Positions 23,593 through 32,308 of a DNA stretch of 39,305 bases are shown piece by piece. The notes under the pieces were generated by a model. It saw nothing but the letters and a program-made list of their open reading frames with translations. It made no database searches and was not told the DNA's origin. Source of the DNA: Candidatus Aminicenantota bacterium. Its GTDB lineage: Bacteria; Acidobacteriota; Aminicenantia; Aminicenantales; Aminicenantaceae. Where the stretch lies: positions 1 through 39,305 of the forward strand of contig JAUWNW010000013.1 in assembly GCA_030612445.1 (NCBI GenBank), in the 5' to 3' direction. Every line of letters starts with the position of its first letter. The stretch's first letter is position 1. The position numbers and the translations under genes are program-made.

Positions 23593-25670
23593 TTAACCTT
23601 TAAATCCACAACCCCATCCCAATCATCCGGAGGAGGGGATTTTTCCAGTTTTCTGCACCGTTCAATATATACTTCTGCCAATTTATCATCTTTAAGTTTT
23701 TTAAACAAGGTCACAGCTTCTTCCCACTTACATGCCCTGTAAGATCCCAGCGCCCTTTGGAATACCTCAATCAACTTATGCTTTTCTTCTGAGAGATATT
23801 TCAGCTCATCCAGGATCTCATAAACACGCACTGGCGTTTTTTTACCTACTACCCGGATGAGGTCGACTTCTCTAGCTGCAATAACATCTTTGACTTGTTG
23901 GTAGGTAGTTTCTCCGGCAAGAATACTTATGCCATATTGTTTACAGGCTCCCTCCAACCGTGAGGCCAGATTTATAGTATCGCCAATAGCAGTATAATCA
24001 AACCGACGCTGCGAACCCATATTTCCTACCACAGCCAGCCCTGAATTAATACCTATCCGGGCAGAGATCATATGACCATAGCTCTTCTGAAAATGGGGCT
24101 TTAATTTAGCCAATCTTTTCTGACAATCAAGGGCCGCGCAGCAGGCCCGGACAGCGTGGTCGGGAAAGTCCAGGGGAGCATTCCAAAACGAGATGATGGC
24201 ATCACCCTCATATTTATCCAGAGTACCGCCCGATTCAAGAATGATATCAGTCATATCAGATAGATATTCATTAAGAAGATGCACCAACTCTTCAGGCGAA
24301 AGGCCTTCGGATAGAGAGGTAAAACCGGCAATATCAGAGAAGAAAGACGTAATTTCCCTCTTCTCCCCGCCCAGTTTAAGAAGAGAAGGGTCCTCTAAAA
24401 CTCTCTCTATAACATGGGGGCTGAGGTAATGATGAAAAACTTTTTTGACAAAACGGCGCTGCTTGCCTTCAATGTTATAATTGAGCATCACTGCAGCTAT
24501 AAAACTTAAGAGTACGGTAAATTCGGGAATTACAAATTTAAACCAGTATCCGGACAAAAAAGCCGCCCAGGAAATAACTGCCGGAAGAGCAATGCATAAC
24601 AAGGCAAATAAAACTACCAGCCAGATTCTTTTGATAATGGTAGTGCCAAAGCCTGTAAGCAATGAAATAAGGGCTAGGATAAGGATAAACACAGCAGGAG
24701 AGGGAAATCTTACATAATCATTATTTATCAGGTTATCAATAGCAGTCGCTTGAATCTCAGTCCCGGGATAGACTGAGGAAAATGGGCTTGGTTTGAGGTC
24801 AAGAATACCGGCTGCACTGCCTCCTACAAGTACTATCTTATTTTCAAAAGTATCCAACGGGATCTGTGGCTGTTTCCCTGCCTCCATAAGAGCAAAAGAA
24901 TTAATTACAGCAGCAGCAGCATAAGTAGGATAAGTTCCTGAAGGGCCATGAAAGCGAATAACCATCCGGCCGGAATCATCCATGGAGACAGGAGCATCCT
25001 GATACCTGCCTAAAAACCTGGCCACAGCTAAAGAAAGTGCCGGATAAATATCCTCGCCCAGCGAAAAATAGAGAGGAAGGCGGCGGTAGACCCCATCTTT
25101 ATCCGGTTTGACCTGGACATTTCCTACACCCCGGCAGGCATTTAATAAACTTTCTATAGGTAGGGTGACCGACTTCATCGCTAAAACATCATCTAAAGAT
25201 AACTCCCTGTTGGACAAGGAAAACCTTTTCAGGCCGGATATTTGGCTTGGGGGAGTTTCTTTTTCCTCCCTGCTCAGGAACACGGGCAGGAAAATATTGC
25301 CGGCATTAGCTATAGCATCAGCAAACATACGGTCGTCATCTACTCCATAAACCGAGCTTTCAGAAAAAATAAAATCAAAAAAAACGGCCCGGGCCCCGCC
25401 CTGCCGGCAGAATTTTATCAGCGGAATATACATCTGCCGCCACCAGGGCCAGGAAATGCCTTGCTCCGCGTATAAATCCAGGCTGTTCTGGTCGATTAAG
25501 ATAAGAATGATCTCGCTGTCAGCATGGGAAGAGTTGGAAAAAGCCTGCAGGCGCCAGTCCCAGGTTTTCCCTTCCATAACACGGAAAGCTTTAAAGTAGA
25601 ATAAGCCCAGGCCTATGGCAAAGACAGAAATGCCTACCAGCAAGCCACGGATACTCTCCTTATTCATCAT
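23589..25670 (-). CDS. CHASE2-domain class III adenylate cyclase
   Basis: A 693-residue membrane cyclase making cAMP (possibly cGMP). An N-terminal membrane segment is followed by an extracytoplasmic CHASE2 sensor (about 45-320: IILILIDQNSLDLY, RAVFFDFIFSE, KIVLVGGSAAGI, YPGTEIQATAIDNL), three membrane segments (about 325-398), then the catalytic domain (about 435-620). Metal-binding Asp446 (FFSDIAGFT) and Asp490 (KYEGDAIISFW), purine-contacting Lys486, and transition-state Asn567/Arg571 (INLASR) are all present, so it should be active as a homodimer. A short helical tail follows. The stop overlaps the MBL gene by 4 bp. No Shine-Dalgarno is visible; the M48 gene ends 38 bp upstream. Confidence 0.94.
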   Translation of the reverse strand: MMNKESIRGLLVGISVFAIGLGLFYFKAFRVMEGKTWDWRLQAFSNSSHADSEIILILIDQNSLDLYAEQGISWPWWRQMYIPLIKFCRQGGARAVFFDFIFSESSVYGVDDDRMFADAIANAGNIFLPVFLSREEKETPPSQISGLKRFSLSNRELSLDDVLAMKSVTLPIESLLNACRGVGNVQVKPDKDGVYRRLPLYFSLGEDIYPALSLAVARFLGRYQDAPVSMDDSGRMVIRFHGPSGTYPTYAAAAVINSFALMEAGKQPQIPLDTFENKIVLVGGSAAGILDLKPSPFSSVYPGTEIQATAIDNLINNDYVRFPSPAVFILILALISLLTGFGTTIIKRIWLVVLFALLCIALPAVISWAAFLSGYWFKFVIPEFTVLLSFIAAVMLNYNIEGKQRRFVKKVFHHYLSPHVIERVLEDPSLLKLGGEKREITSFFSDIAGFTSLSEGLSPEELVHLLNEYLSDMTDIILESGGTLDKYEGDAIISFWNAPLDFPDHAVRACCAALDCQKRLAKLKPHFQKSYGHMISARIGINSGLAVVGNMGSQRRFDYTAIGDTINLASRLEGACKQYGISILAGETTYQQVKDVIAAREVDLIRVVGKKTPVRVYEILDELKYLSEEKHKLIEVFQRALGSYRACKWEEAVTLFKKLKDDKLAEVYIERCRKLEKSPPPDDWDGVVDLKVK

Positions 25671-25708
25671 ATTATTGAAAAATCAAAGGAACGATCCTTA
25701 TTCAGTTT

Positions 25709-26614
25709 CTATTTCAACGTACGTGTTGCTTGGTTGAAGCGCGTGGTTCGGACTTTCTGTATCGACGGGATAGTGTTGAGTTTCCCGAGCTCTTTTTCAG
25801 CCCGCTTTAACCTGTCCTGCGGGGCCGGATGAGTCTTATACCAGCCTTTATCCGAGCCTTCACCTGCTTCATCGCTCATAGTCTTCAGAAAATCCAGAAG
25901 ACCTCCTGGAGCATACCCGGTTTTTGCCGCAAACCTGATTCCCAGTCTATCTGCTTCATATTCGTATTTCCGGTCATATCCCCGTTCAATTAATTTCTCA
26001 GCGATATCTCCCAATACATTTTCGAAAACCTCAGTCAATTGAGCCAATTCCTGCGGCCCGTATTTTTTTCCAACCTCTTGTCCGATAACCTTAAAGGCAT
26101 CGATCAGCCGGGATTTTTTTATTGACTGAAGCCCGTGTTTGGCACTGACATGCCCGACCTCATGCGCAAGAATACAGCCTAACATCTCCTCATTTTTACA
26201 TCTCTTTAAAAGGCCTTTAGTGACAAAAACAAATCCCCCCGGGGCAGCTAAAGCATTGACTTCGCTGGAGTCCAGGATGAGAAAGTGGTAACCTGCAAAT
26301 GTCTCTGGGCGGTCACTGTAAACAGTGACTGCATTCCCTACCTGGTTGACATATGCAGTAAGCTTACTGTTCTGGTATACTTTATATTTAGAAAGAATGA
26401 GGGCAGCAACCGCTCTTCCGATATAATACTCTTCCTCTTCCGTGATCTCTGAAAAACTCTTACGTAGAGCTTTTGTAGTCTTTACAATCGCGTCTGCATC
26501 AGACTTGGTAATTTTTAGCGAGCCCAACTTTTCCTGAACTGCAGCGCAGCCGGCAAAAAACAAGGCAGCTACTGTAAAACATATTACCCATTTTAGATAT
26601 TTTCCTGCTCTCAT
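25709..26614 (-). CDS. M48-family metalloprotease lipoprotein (LoiP/BepA-like)
   Basis: A 301-residue periplasmic metalloprotease. A lipoprotein signal with lipobox FFAGC (Cys23) is followed by the M48 domain: zinc motif His151-Glu152-x2-His155 (AHEVGHVSAKHG), third-ligand region EYEADRLGI near 222, and the substrate-side NALAAPGGFVFVTKGLL near 120. Relatives (LoiP, BepA/YfgC) handle outer-membrane protein quality control; this one lacks the TPR tail of BepA. The start overlaps the SH3-gene stop by 4 bp (ATGA). It sits between the SH3 protein and the cyclase in a same-strand run. Confidence 0.92.
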   Translation of the reverse strand: MRAGKYLKWVICFTVAALFFAGCAAVQEKLGSLKITKSDADAIVKTTKALRKSFSEITEEEEYYIGRAVAALILSKYKVYQNSKLTAYVNQVGNAVTVYSDRPETFAGYHFLILDSSEVNALAAPGGFVFVTKGLLKRCKNEEMLGCILAHEVGHVSAKHGLQSIKKSRLIDAFKVIGQEVGKKYGPQELAQLTEVFENVLGDIAEKLIERGYDRKYEYEADRLGIRFAAKTGYAPGGLLDFLKTMSDEAGEGSDKGWYKTHPAPQDRLKRAEKELGKLNTIPSIQKVRTTRFNQATRTLK

Positions 26615-27099
26615 TGTCCGCCTCCGAATTCTCCAAGTTTTCCTTTTTCAAGGAAGCTCTTCAGCTGCCTGGGAGTCACTTTCAACTTAAGCATCCTATC
26701 CACTACGACAAAACTGAGAGAAGGGTTGTTTGCCTTGTATTTTTCTTCGACCTGCTTATTAAACCCTTTGCCGGCAAGTGCGACCTCTTCTGCAGAGGCC
26801 TGGGATTTTACCTGCTTATTCATGGCAAAAAGGAAAAACTTTTTTTCCTGAACCGCACTGGAATGAAGCCATCCTTCCTGCCCTTTTTGAGTCCTTACTT
26901 TGTACCATCCCTGCTGCTCCCCGATTTTTTCTACCTGTTCCCCATTGTTAAGAACAGCTACTGTATCAGAATAAAAAACCGGTTCTTTTTTCAGGCTTGT
27001 AGTTTTGACCTTTATAATCAGGCTCTCAGCTAGAATTATTCCTACAAAGACCACAAGCACTCCTAATAACAATACTTTTAGAGATAATTTTTTTTTCAT
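26611..27099 (-). CDS. Membrane-anchored SH3-domain protein
   Basis: A 162-residue protein: basic N-terminus, one membrane segment (VLLLGVLVVFVGIILAESLI), then a bacterial SH3 domain (about 30-82: VKTTSLKKEPVFYSDTVAVL to GQEGWLHSSAVQ) and a helical tail. Such domains bind peptidoglycan or protein partners in the envelope. The start is set at 27099, not the first ATG upstream, because GGAGGTG lies 5 nt before it and the protein then begins with a classic MKKK signal. The tight coupling with the M48 protease (4-bp overlap) suggests that the two act together in the periplasm. Confidence 0.82.
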   Translation of the reverse strand: MKKKLSLKVLLLGVLVVFVGIILAESLIIKVKTTSLKKEPVFYSDTVAVLNNGEQVEKIGEQQGWYKVRTQKGQEGWLHSSAVQEKKFFLFAMNKQVKSQASAEEVALAGKGFNKQVEEKYKANNPSLSFVVVDRMLKLKVTPRQLKSFLEKGKLGEFGGGQ

Positions 27100-27159
27100 T
27101 GACACCTCCATAAAAAACATTGTTTCATTGTTAAAATCATCATGTTCATACAAATGTAA

Positions 27160-29331
27160 TTAAATTGTCTCCAGCTTTTGCTGGAGCAAGCAGTTTCTAT
27201 TTACCGGTTTATTGTTATTAATAGCAATATGAAGCGCTTTATAGGAACCGACTATACAACACAATTTCCTGGCCCGGGACAAGGCTGTATAAAACAAATT
27301 TCGCTGTAGCATAATATAATGCTGTGTCATCAAAGGTAATACTACTGCCTGGTACTCGCTTCCCTGGGCTTTATGCACAGAGATTGCGTATGCCAACACC
27401 AATTCATTTATTTCCTCCCGCGCATAGTCGATCTTTCTTCCCTCAAAATTAACGGTAACCCTGTATGCTTGCTTATCGATATCCCTAACCTTCCCGATAT
27501 CACCATTAAAAATTTCTTTATCATAATTGTTCCTGATCTGCATCACTTTATCTCCGATCCGGATATCTCGATTGCCGAATTTCAACCCATCCTGCCTGGG
27601 ATTAAGCCTCTCTTGAAGTTTTTTATTAAGATTATCAACTCCTACTAGACCCCTGTACATAGGGCTGATGACCTGGATATCGGAGGATAGAGGATCAAGC
27701 TTAAATTTATTGGGAATCCGGTCTGAACAGAGCTGCATAATTATCTGGAAGACTTTTTGTTCATCTTTATGATACAGGAAATAAAAGTCAGAGTTACTGT
27801 CACCTTTTTCCGGCTTAATGATGCTGTCACCCCTATTGATGCGATGAGCATTGGTGACTATGAGGCTGTCCTTTTTCTGGCGGAATATTTTATCCAGGGT
27901 GACAATATCAACTCTCCCCGAGGCGATAATGTCACGCAGAAGAGTTCCAGGACCTACTGAAGGAAGCTGGTCCTTATCTCCTACCAGGATAAGACTCATC
28001 TCTCTGGGGACTGCTTTGAGAAGGTAATACATAAGCGGCAGATCTACCATGGAAAACTCATCAATAAGCAGCACGTCTCCTTTGAGCGGATGCGTTTCGT
28101 TGCGGCGAAATCCTGATAATTTGGGCATATACTCAAGGGTTCGGTGTAATGTTCTGGCTTCTTTGCCGGTTGCTTCATACAGTCTTTTAGCCGCCCGTCC
28201 AGTAGGCGCAGCCAAAAGTATTTCCCGGCCCCAATCATGAAAGATGTCGACTACCGCCTTGACAATAGTTGTCTTCCCAGTACCCGGCCCACCAGTGATG
28301 ACAAGGAGATTTTTAAGCAGGCATTCCCGAATTGCATGTTTTTGTTGGGAGGAAAAGCGGATACTGGAATTTTCCTGGGTTGTAATTAAAGCTTTTTCCA
28401 GATCAAATTCAGGAGTAATTTTCGGAAAAGAAATTCTTTTTACAATCGACTTTGCCACCTCTTCCTCAGCATGATAGAAAAACGGTAAATATACAGCTTG
28501 GCCCTTTTCTACTTTCTTGACAATAACATTTTTTTTCTTGATAAGTGCTTCTAGCGCTAAACTGAACTGATCAGCATTAAGTTCCAGCTCTTTTCGGCAA
28601 GTCTTTTCAAGATCTTTGCGCTGAGAAAAAACATGCCCCTGTTCTGTATCTTTTTCCATAAGATAACAAATAAATGCCTTAGCTCTTTCCGGAGAAGTTT
28701 CGCTTATCCCCAATTTCAAAGCCATTTGGTCAGCAGTTATAAAACCGATTCCCCAAATATCATGACATACTTGATAGGGATTGGACTTTAGGATGTGAAA
28801 GGATTTCTGCCCGTATTGTTTGTATATTTTTGTAGCCAAAGTAGTAGATACATTGTGCTCCTGAAGAAATATTATCAACTCCCGGATATCCTTATGCTCT
28901 GCCCAGGATTTTTTTATTTCCCTAAGTTTTGCCTTTCCAATCCCCTCTACTACTGTTAATTCATCCGGTTTTTGAGATAGAATTTCCATTATTTGCAGCC
29001 CAAATTTCCGGATTATCCGTTTTGCAAGTACAGGCCCGATTCCATGAATCATACCGGATGATAGAAATTTTTCGACTCCTTTCTCTGAAGAAGGAATGAC
29101 CGGCATAAAACTTTCCACCCGGAATTGCTGCCCGAATCTGGCATTGATCTCCCATTTTCCTTTTACTTTAAGCATCTCCCCTGGAGAAAGAGGAGGGAAA
29201 TTTCCAATAATAGTAAGGCTTTTTCCATCCTCTAACGAGAACCTGCATACAGTGTATCCGGTGTCCGGACTATAAAAAACAACAGATTCGATTGTTCCGG
29301 TCAGATATTCCCTTACTGCCAAATTTTTCAC
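27160..29331 (-). CDS. recD2: RecD2-type ATP-dependent 5'-3' DNA helicase
   Basis: A 723-residue SF1B helicase of the RecD2/YrrC family, found in bacteria independently of RecBC. Order: N-terminal OB-like domain (about 1-75), helix-hairpin-helix region (about 90-220, GMIHGIGPVLAKRIIRKFG and VVEGIGKAKLREI), ATPase core with Walker A GGPGTGKTTIVKAV (about 345), DEFSMVD, GDKDQLPSVGPG, and the C-terminal motif VHKAQGSEYQAVVLPL. It helps repair and restart replication. The start codon is GTG. A near-consensus promoter (29341-29369) lies only 9 nt upstream, with no Shine-Dalgarno, so the mRNA is probably leaderless. It begins the minus-strand run that continues to the MscS gene. Confidence 0.94.
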   Translation of the reverse strand: MKNLAVREYLTGTIESVVFYSPDTGYTVCRFSLEDGKSLTIIGNFPPLSPGEMLKVKGKWEINARFGQQFRVESFMPVIPSSEKGVEKFLSSGMIHGIGPVLAKRIIRKFGLQIMEILSQKPDELTVVEGIGKAKLREIKKSWAEHKDIRELIIFLQEHNVSTTLATKIYKQYGQKSFHILKSNPYQVCHDIWGIGFITADQMALKLGISETSPERAKAFICYLMEKDTEQGHVFSQRKDLEKTCRKELELNADQFSLALEALIKKKNVIVKKVEKGQAVYLPFFYHAEEEVAKSIVKRISFPKITPEFDLEKALITTQENSSIRFSSQQKHAIRECLLKNLLVITGGPGTGKTTIVKAVVDIFHDWGREILLAAPTGRAAKRLYEATGKEARTLHRTLEYMPKLSGFRRNETHPLKGDVLLIDEFSMVDLPLMYYLLKAVPREMSLILVGDKDQLPSVGPGTLLRDIIASGRVDIVTLDKIFRQKKDSLIVTNAHRINRGDSIIKPEKGDSNSDFYFLYHKDEQKVFQIIMQLCSDRIPNKFKLDPLSSDIQVISPMYRGLVGVDNLNKKLQERLNPRQDGLKFGNRDIRIGDKVMQIRNNYDKEIFNGDIGKVRDIDKQAYRVTVNFEGRKIDYAREEINELVLAYAISVHKAQGSEYQAVVLPLMTQHYIMLQRNLFYTALSRARKLCCIVGSYKALHIAINNNKPVNRNCLLQQKLETI

Positions 29332-29340
29332 TTTTAAATT

Positions 29341-29369
29341 ATATTATGCAATAAAACCTCTCCGGTCAA
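29341..29369 (-). promoter_or_regulatory. recD2 promoter, probably leaderless
   Basis: Minus strand: TTGACC (29364-29369), a 17-bp spacer and TAATAT (29341-29346), then nine bases (AATTTAAAA) and the GTG start. Confidence 0.75.
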
Positions 29370-29461
29370 TAAAAATTGGCAAGGGAAACCGTAAAATGTG
29401 AAGAGAAAAACAGAAAATAGAAAAAATAAAACGTTAAATTTTAGTCGAAAGATTTTCCCCC

Positions 29462-29635
29462 GATGAAATTCTGATGTGGCTTAGCTTGGTTTAGTTTTTT
29501 AGCGAATTTAAGCTGGGTCGGAGTCTCTCCGCCCACAACGTAAGGGACCCACTGGGAGATGGGTGGATAGAGGACGGAGACACCCCGACTCAGCTTCCCA
29601 TTTGCAGGGAGCATAAGCCACACCTGAATTTCATC
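29462..29635 (+). ncRNA. ssrS: Long bulged hairpin RNA, candidate 6S RNA
   Basis: A 174-nt segment folds into one rod. Outer stem: 29462-29483 with 29614-29635, 22 positions and two mismatches. Central bubble: an unpaired 5' side (29486-29510) opposite a 3' side holding a small hairpin TCCC-ATTTGCA-GGGA (29596-29610). Inner stem: 29511-29531 with 29575-29595, 21 collinear positions with two mismatches, then a terminal loop. Closing stem, asymmetric bubble with a small 3'-side hairpin, and terminal stem are the defining shape of 6S RNA, which binds sigma70 RNA polymerase. The T run after 29635 supports the plus strand. The promoter is not clear. The identity is inferred from shape, not from sequence similarity. 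Confidence 0.6.
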
Positions 29636-29737
29636 TTTTTATTTATCGAATTTCAACAATGAGAGAATGAAACAATTTACAATTTGCTTTTTACTTTATA
29701 TTATATGTATCGATATTTCTTATGATTAATTAAAGCA

Positions 29738-31384
29738 ATGAAGTTTTTTAAAGTCTTAGTCAACTCTCTAATAAGCAGCATTTTTTTTAGTTTCCTGATT
29801 GCCCTTCTTGTCCTTGATCTTAATATCAACCTTACTTTTAGTCTCTCCTATTTAATCCAGCTTGCACTTTTTATTGCAATGTTTTACGGCCTACTCATCA
29901 CTTTTTTGTCAATACTCATTTTTTTCTTCATTCAATACTTCTCCAGCAAAAAAATTAATATCGCCATAGTCTCACCTGCCTTTCTCATTATTAGCTTTAC
30001 TATACTGACTCTGCTATTCCTCGTTATCTTTCGGGAAAATTATCATCTCTTTTTTTCCTTTTTTATTCCGGAAACAATTAATCTGCTAAAAACCCAGTTT
30101 ATCACTCTTATTTTCTTGTCTGTCCTGGGAATTTTAGCAGGTATAGGATATTTCAAATACAAAAGAAAATTGCTATTTGCCCTGCTTTATTTCTGCCTTT
30201 TCGCAGCAGCAATAACATATACAGTTATCCAGAGAGCAAACTTTCCTTTGCCGAAAACATTAGACAAAATCGCAAATCTTGAAACTAAAGAAATAGACAA
30301 AAAAGCCACCATAATCGGGATGGAAGGATTAAGCCTAGATTTTATCATCCCCTTGACTTCGGAAGAAAAACTTCCTAATTTTTCCTGGCTCATGGAAGAA
30401 GGAAGTTGGGGAAAACTAAAAAGTATAACGCCTAATGAACCTTTGATCCTCAACAGTTCATTTAATACCGGAAAACTTCCCGCCAAACACAGAAAGTTGT
30501 CTTGGAACGAATACACTATATTAAATTTCAAACAACGAATCCAGGTAACTCCGAGATATATTTTCTTCCGGCAATTGACTCGGACCGGCCTGCTCAAATC
30601 ATCAGATATCACTCCCCAGTCATTCTCCAAAAGCATTTGGGATATATTCGCTGCTAAAAAAACGCCCTTTCTCCGAATGGACAGTCCGTATCGAAAATTT
30701 TATATAAAAACCACAGGAGAAGCTGAATCCAAATTCAATCATTTTTACAAAGACCTTCGTTTTGAAACCCATGATATTTTCAACCTAGCTAAAAAGGCCT
30801 TCTGTCTGGACGTTCAATATGAAACAGAAGCTATGTTACTGAAGGAGCAACAGCAGCCACGCCTTTTCTATTTTCTCCTTCCGGGCCTAAATATTGCAGA
30901 GACATATTTCTATAAATATGCTTTCCCGGAACTTTTCGGCGAAGTAAACCAGGAAGATATAAATAAATTCAGATCTGTTATCGAAAGATATTACCAGTAT
31001 TATGATGAAATCATCGGTAGACACCTTGCCGCTAAAAAAGACGATGAACTCCTTATTATATTTTCTCCCTATGGAACCGAAGCTCTCCCCCTCTGGAAAA
31101 GATATCTGGAGTGGATATTAGGAAATCCCGAAGTATCAGCCTATCACGAAAATGCTCCCGACGGTGTCGTTTTTTTTATCGGCAAAGACATCACCAAGGG
31201 AAAATATATCGAAGATATGAAACTTATTGATATCGCTCCAACCCTGCTTCACTACTTGGGCTTACCAGTAGGAAAAAATATCGATGGGATTGTTAACAGC
31301 TCAATTTTTACCGAGGAATTTAAAAATGAACCGATCCTATACATTTCTTCCTATGAGGAACACGAGATAAAATTGCCGAAGTAA
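29738..31384 (+). CDS. Membrane protein with degenerate alkaline-phosphatase-superfamily domain
   Basis: A 548-residue protein with about five membrane segments (residues 10-165) followed by an extracytoplasmic domain of the phosphodiesterase/sulfatase fold. Fold landmarks are clear: TIIGMEGLSLDF, FNTGKLPAKH, FYFLLPGLNIAET, LLIIFSPYG, HENAPDGVVFFIG and LIDIAPTLLHYLGLPVGKN. But the metal and catalytic positions are changed: Asp to Glu196, no Ser/Thr nucleophile at 234-235 (Glu-Pro), Asp/His to Asn385/Thr389, and Asp/His to Pro444/Tyr445; only His470 remains. I conclude it is a pseudoenzyme, perhaps a binding or scaffold protein. It lies between the 6S-like RNA and the convergent signal peptidase genes. 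Confidence 0.8.
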   Translation: MKFFKVLVNSLISSIFFSFLIALLVLDLNINLTFSLSYLIQLALFIAMFYGLLITFLSILIFFFIQYFSSKKINIAIVSPAFLIISFTILTLLFLVIFRENYHLFFSFFIPETINLLKTQFITLIFLSVLGILAGIGYFKYKRKLLFALLYFCLFAAAITYTVIQRANFPLPKTLDKIANLETKEIDKKATIIGMEGLSLDFIIPLTSEEKLPNFSWLMEEGSWGKLKSITPNEPLILNSSFNTGKLPAKHRKLSWNEYTILNFKQRIQVTPRYIFFRQLTRTGLLKSSDITPQSFSKSIWDIFAAKKTPFLRMDSPYRKFYIKTTGEAESKFNHFYKDLRFETHDIFNLAKKAFCLDVQYETEAMLLKEQQQPRLFYFLLPGLNIAETYFYKYAFPELFGEVNQEDINKFRSVIERYYQYYDEIIGRHLAAKKDDELLIIFSPYGTEALPLWKRYLEWILGNPEVSAYHENAPDGVVFFIGKDITKGKYIEDMKLIDIAPTLLHYLGLPVGKNIDGIVNSSIFTEEFKNEPILYISSYEEHEIKLPK

Positions 31385-31480
31385 AACCAGGAAAAACAGG
31401 TTAAACCTTTGTAATTATTAAGCCTGCTTTCCTTCCCTGCCTTTACTGTTTTTGCTGAATTTACTGCCGTTCCTGGTTTT
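31383..31480. repeat. Inverted AAAACCAGGAA repeat at a convergent gene boundary
   Basis: AAAACCAGGAA (31383-31393) and its exact complement TTCCTGGTTTT (31470-31480) flank 76 bp between the pseudoenzyme gene and lepB copy 1. A third, direct copy is at 32232-32242 on the other side of lepB copy 1. Confidence 0.55.
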
Positions 31481-31481
31481 C

Positions 31482-32183
31482 CTAGTGAATCAGATGCAGT
31501 ATACGTTTCCAGCGCGCTTCCGGAATGAAGCGAACAAGTTTAGCTAATCGGTCACGAAGGCTGGTTTTTAGGTAGGCATTTTTTTCAGCTTCATAAGAAA
31601 AATAAATAACCCAGGGCCTTCCTTTTATATAATTGAGAGGGAGGAATCCCCAATAACGGCTGTCATAACTATCATCCCGGTTATCTCCCATCACAAAACA
31701 ATGCCCGGAAGGGACTACAACCGGTCCAAAATTATCACGGATGTAATCGTCATAACGATAATAATCATTTTTTCTATATATCTGGACGTCATTATGTATT
31801 TTAAAATTCTCAATAATTGGATTATCATTTATCCAGACTTGCTTCTCTTTAATCTCTACCTTGTCCCCCTCAAATGCTATCACACGTTTGACAAAATCCT
31901 TTGTCATGTCCTTGGGGTACTTAAACACAACTATATCATTCTTTTTAACTTTCTTTGTAGGAAGAATTTTCCTTTCCAAAGGGAAGGGCGAATGACTGTA
32001 GGCAAACTTGTTAACTAAGAGGAAATCCCCGATAAGCAAGGTTTTTTCCATAGATCCGGTTGGAATCTCGAAGGCCTGAACAATAAATGTTATGACAAAA
32101 AATACAAAAATCGCAGTTTCTACTATCAGTTCAAAGTATTCGCGGAATGTACTCTGTTCTTTGGGCTTCTTGGCTTTTTTCAT
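31482..32183 (-). CDS. lepB: Signal peptidase I, tandem copy 1
   Basis: A 233-residue type I signal peptidase that removes signal peptides at the outer face of the inner membrane. One N-terminal membrane segment (ETAIFVFFVITFIVQAF), catalytic Ser44 in PTGSMEKTLL, catalytic Lys99 in FVKRVIAFEGDKVEI, and the GDNRDDSYDSRYWGFLP box are present. The whole protein is very similar to the adjacent copy 2, including the conserved start MKKAKKP and end ARWKRILHLIH. The Shine-Dalgarno is weak. Confidence 0.95.
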   Translation of the reverse strand: MKKAKKPKEQSTFREYFELIVETAIFVFFVITFIVQAFEIPTGSMEKTLLIGDFLLVNKFAYSHSPFPLERKILPTKKVKKNDIVVFKYPKDMTKDFVKRVIAFEGDKVEIKEKQVWINDNPIIENFKIHNDVQIYRKNDYYRYDDYIRDNFGPVVVPSGHCFVMGDNRDDSYDSRYWGFLPLNYIKGRPWVIYFSYEAEKNAYLKTSLRDRLAKLVRFIPEARWKRILHLIH

Positions 32184-32236
32184 AATTTAAAGAAATTTAT
32201 TATAAGGATTCCAGCAAGATAATCAAGCTTAAAAAC

Positions 32237-32262
32237 CAGGAAATTCAGGAAATTCAGGAAAA
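32237..32262 (+). repeat. Short tandem repeat, 9-bp period
   Basis: Three units CAGGAAATT, CAGGAAATT and CAGGAAAA between the two lepB genes, preceded by a copy of AAAACCAGGAA. Confidence 0.6.
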
Positions 32263-32308
32263 GTCATCACAAGGCCTACAGAGCAGCGGCGATCCGATGC
32301 AAGCTAAT

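Noticed and set aside
29441-29623. Open frame of 60 codons on the minus strand inside the 6S-like region
   Set aside because: The segment is explained by paired stems; the translation has no recognisable pattern.
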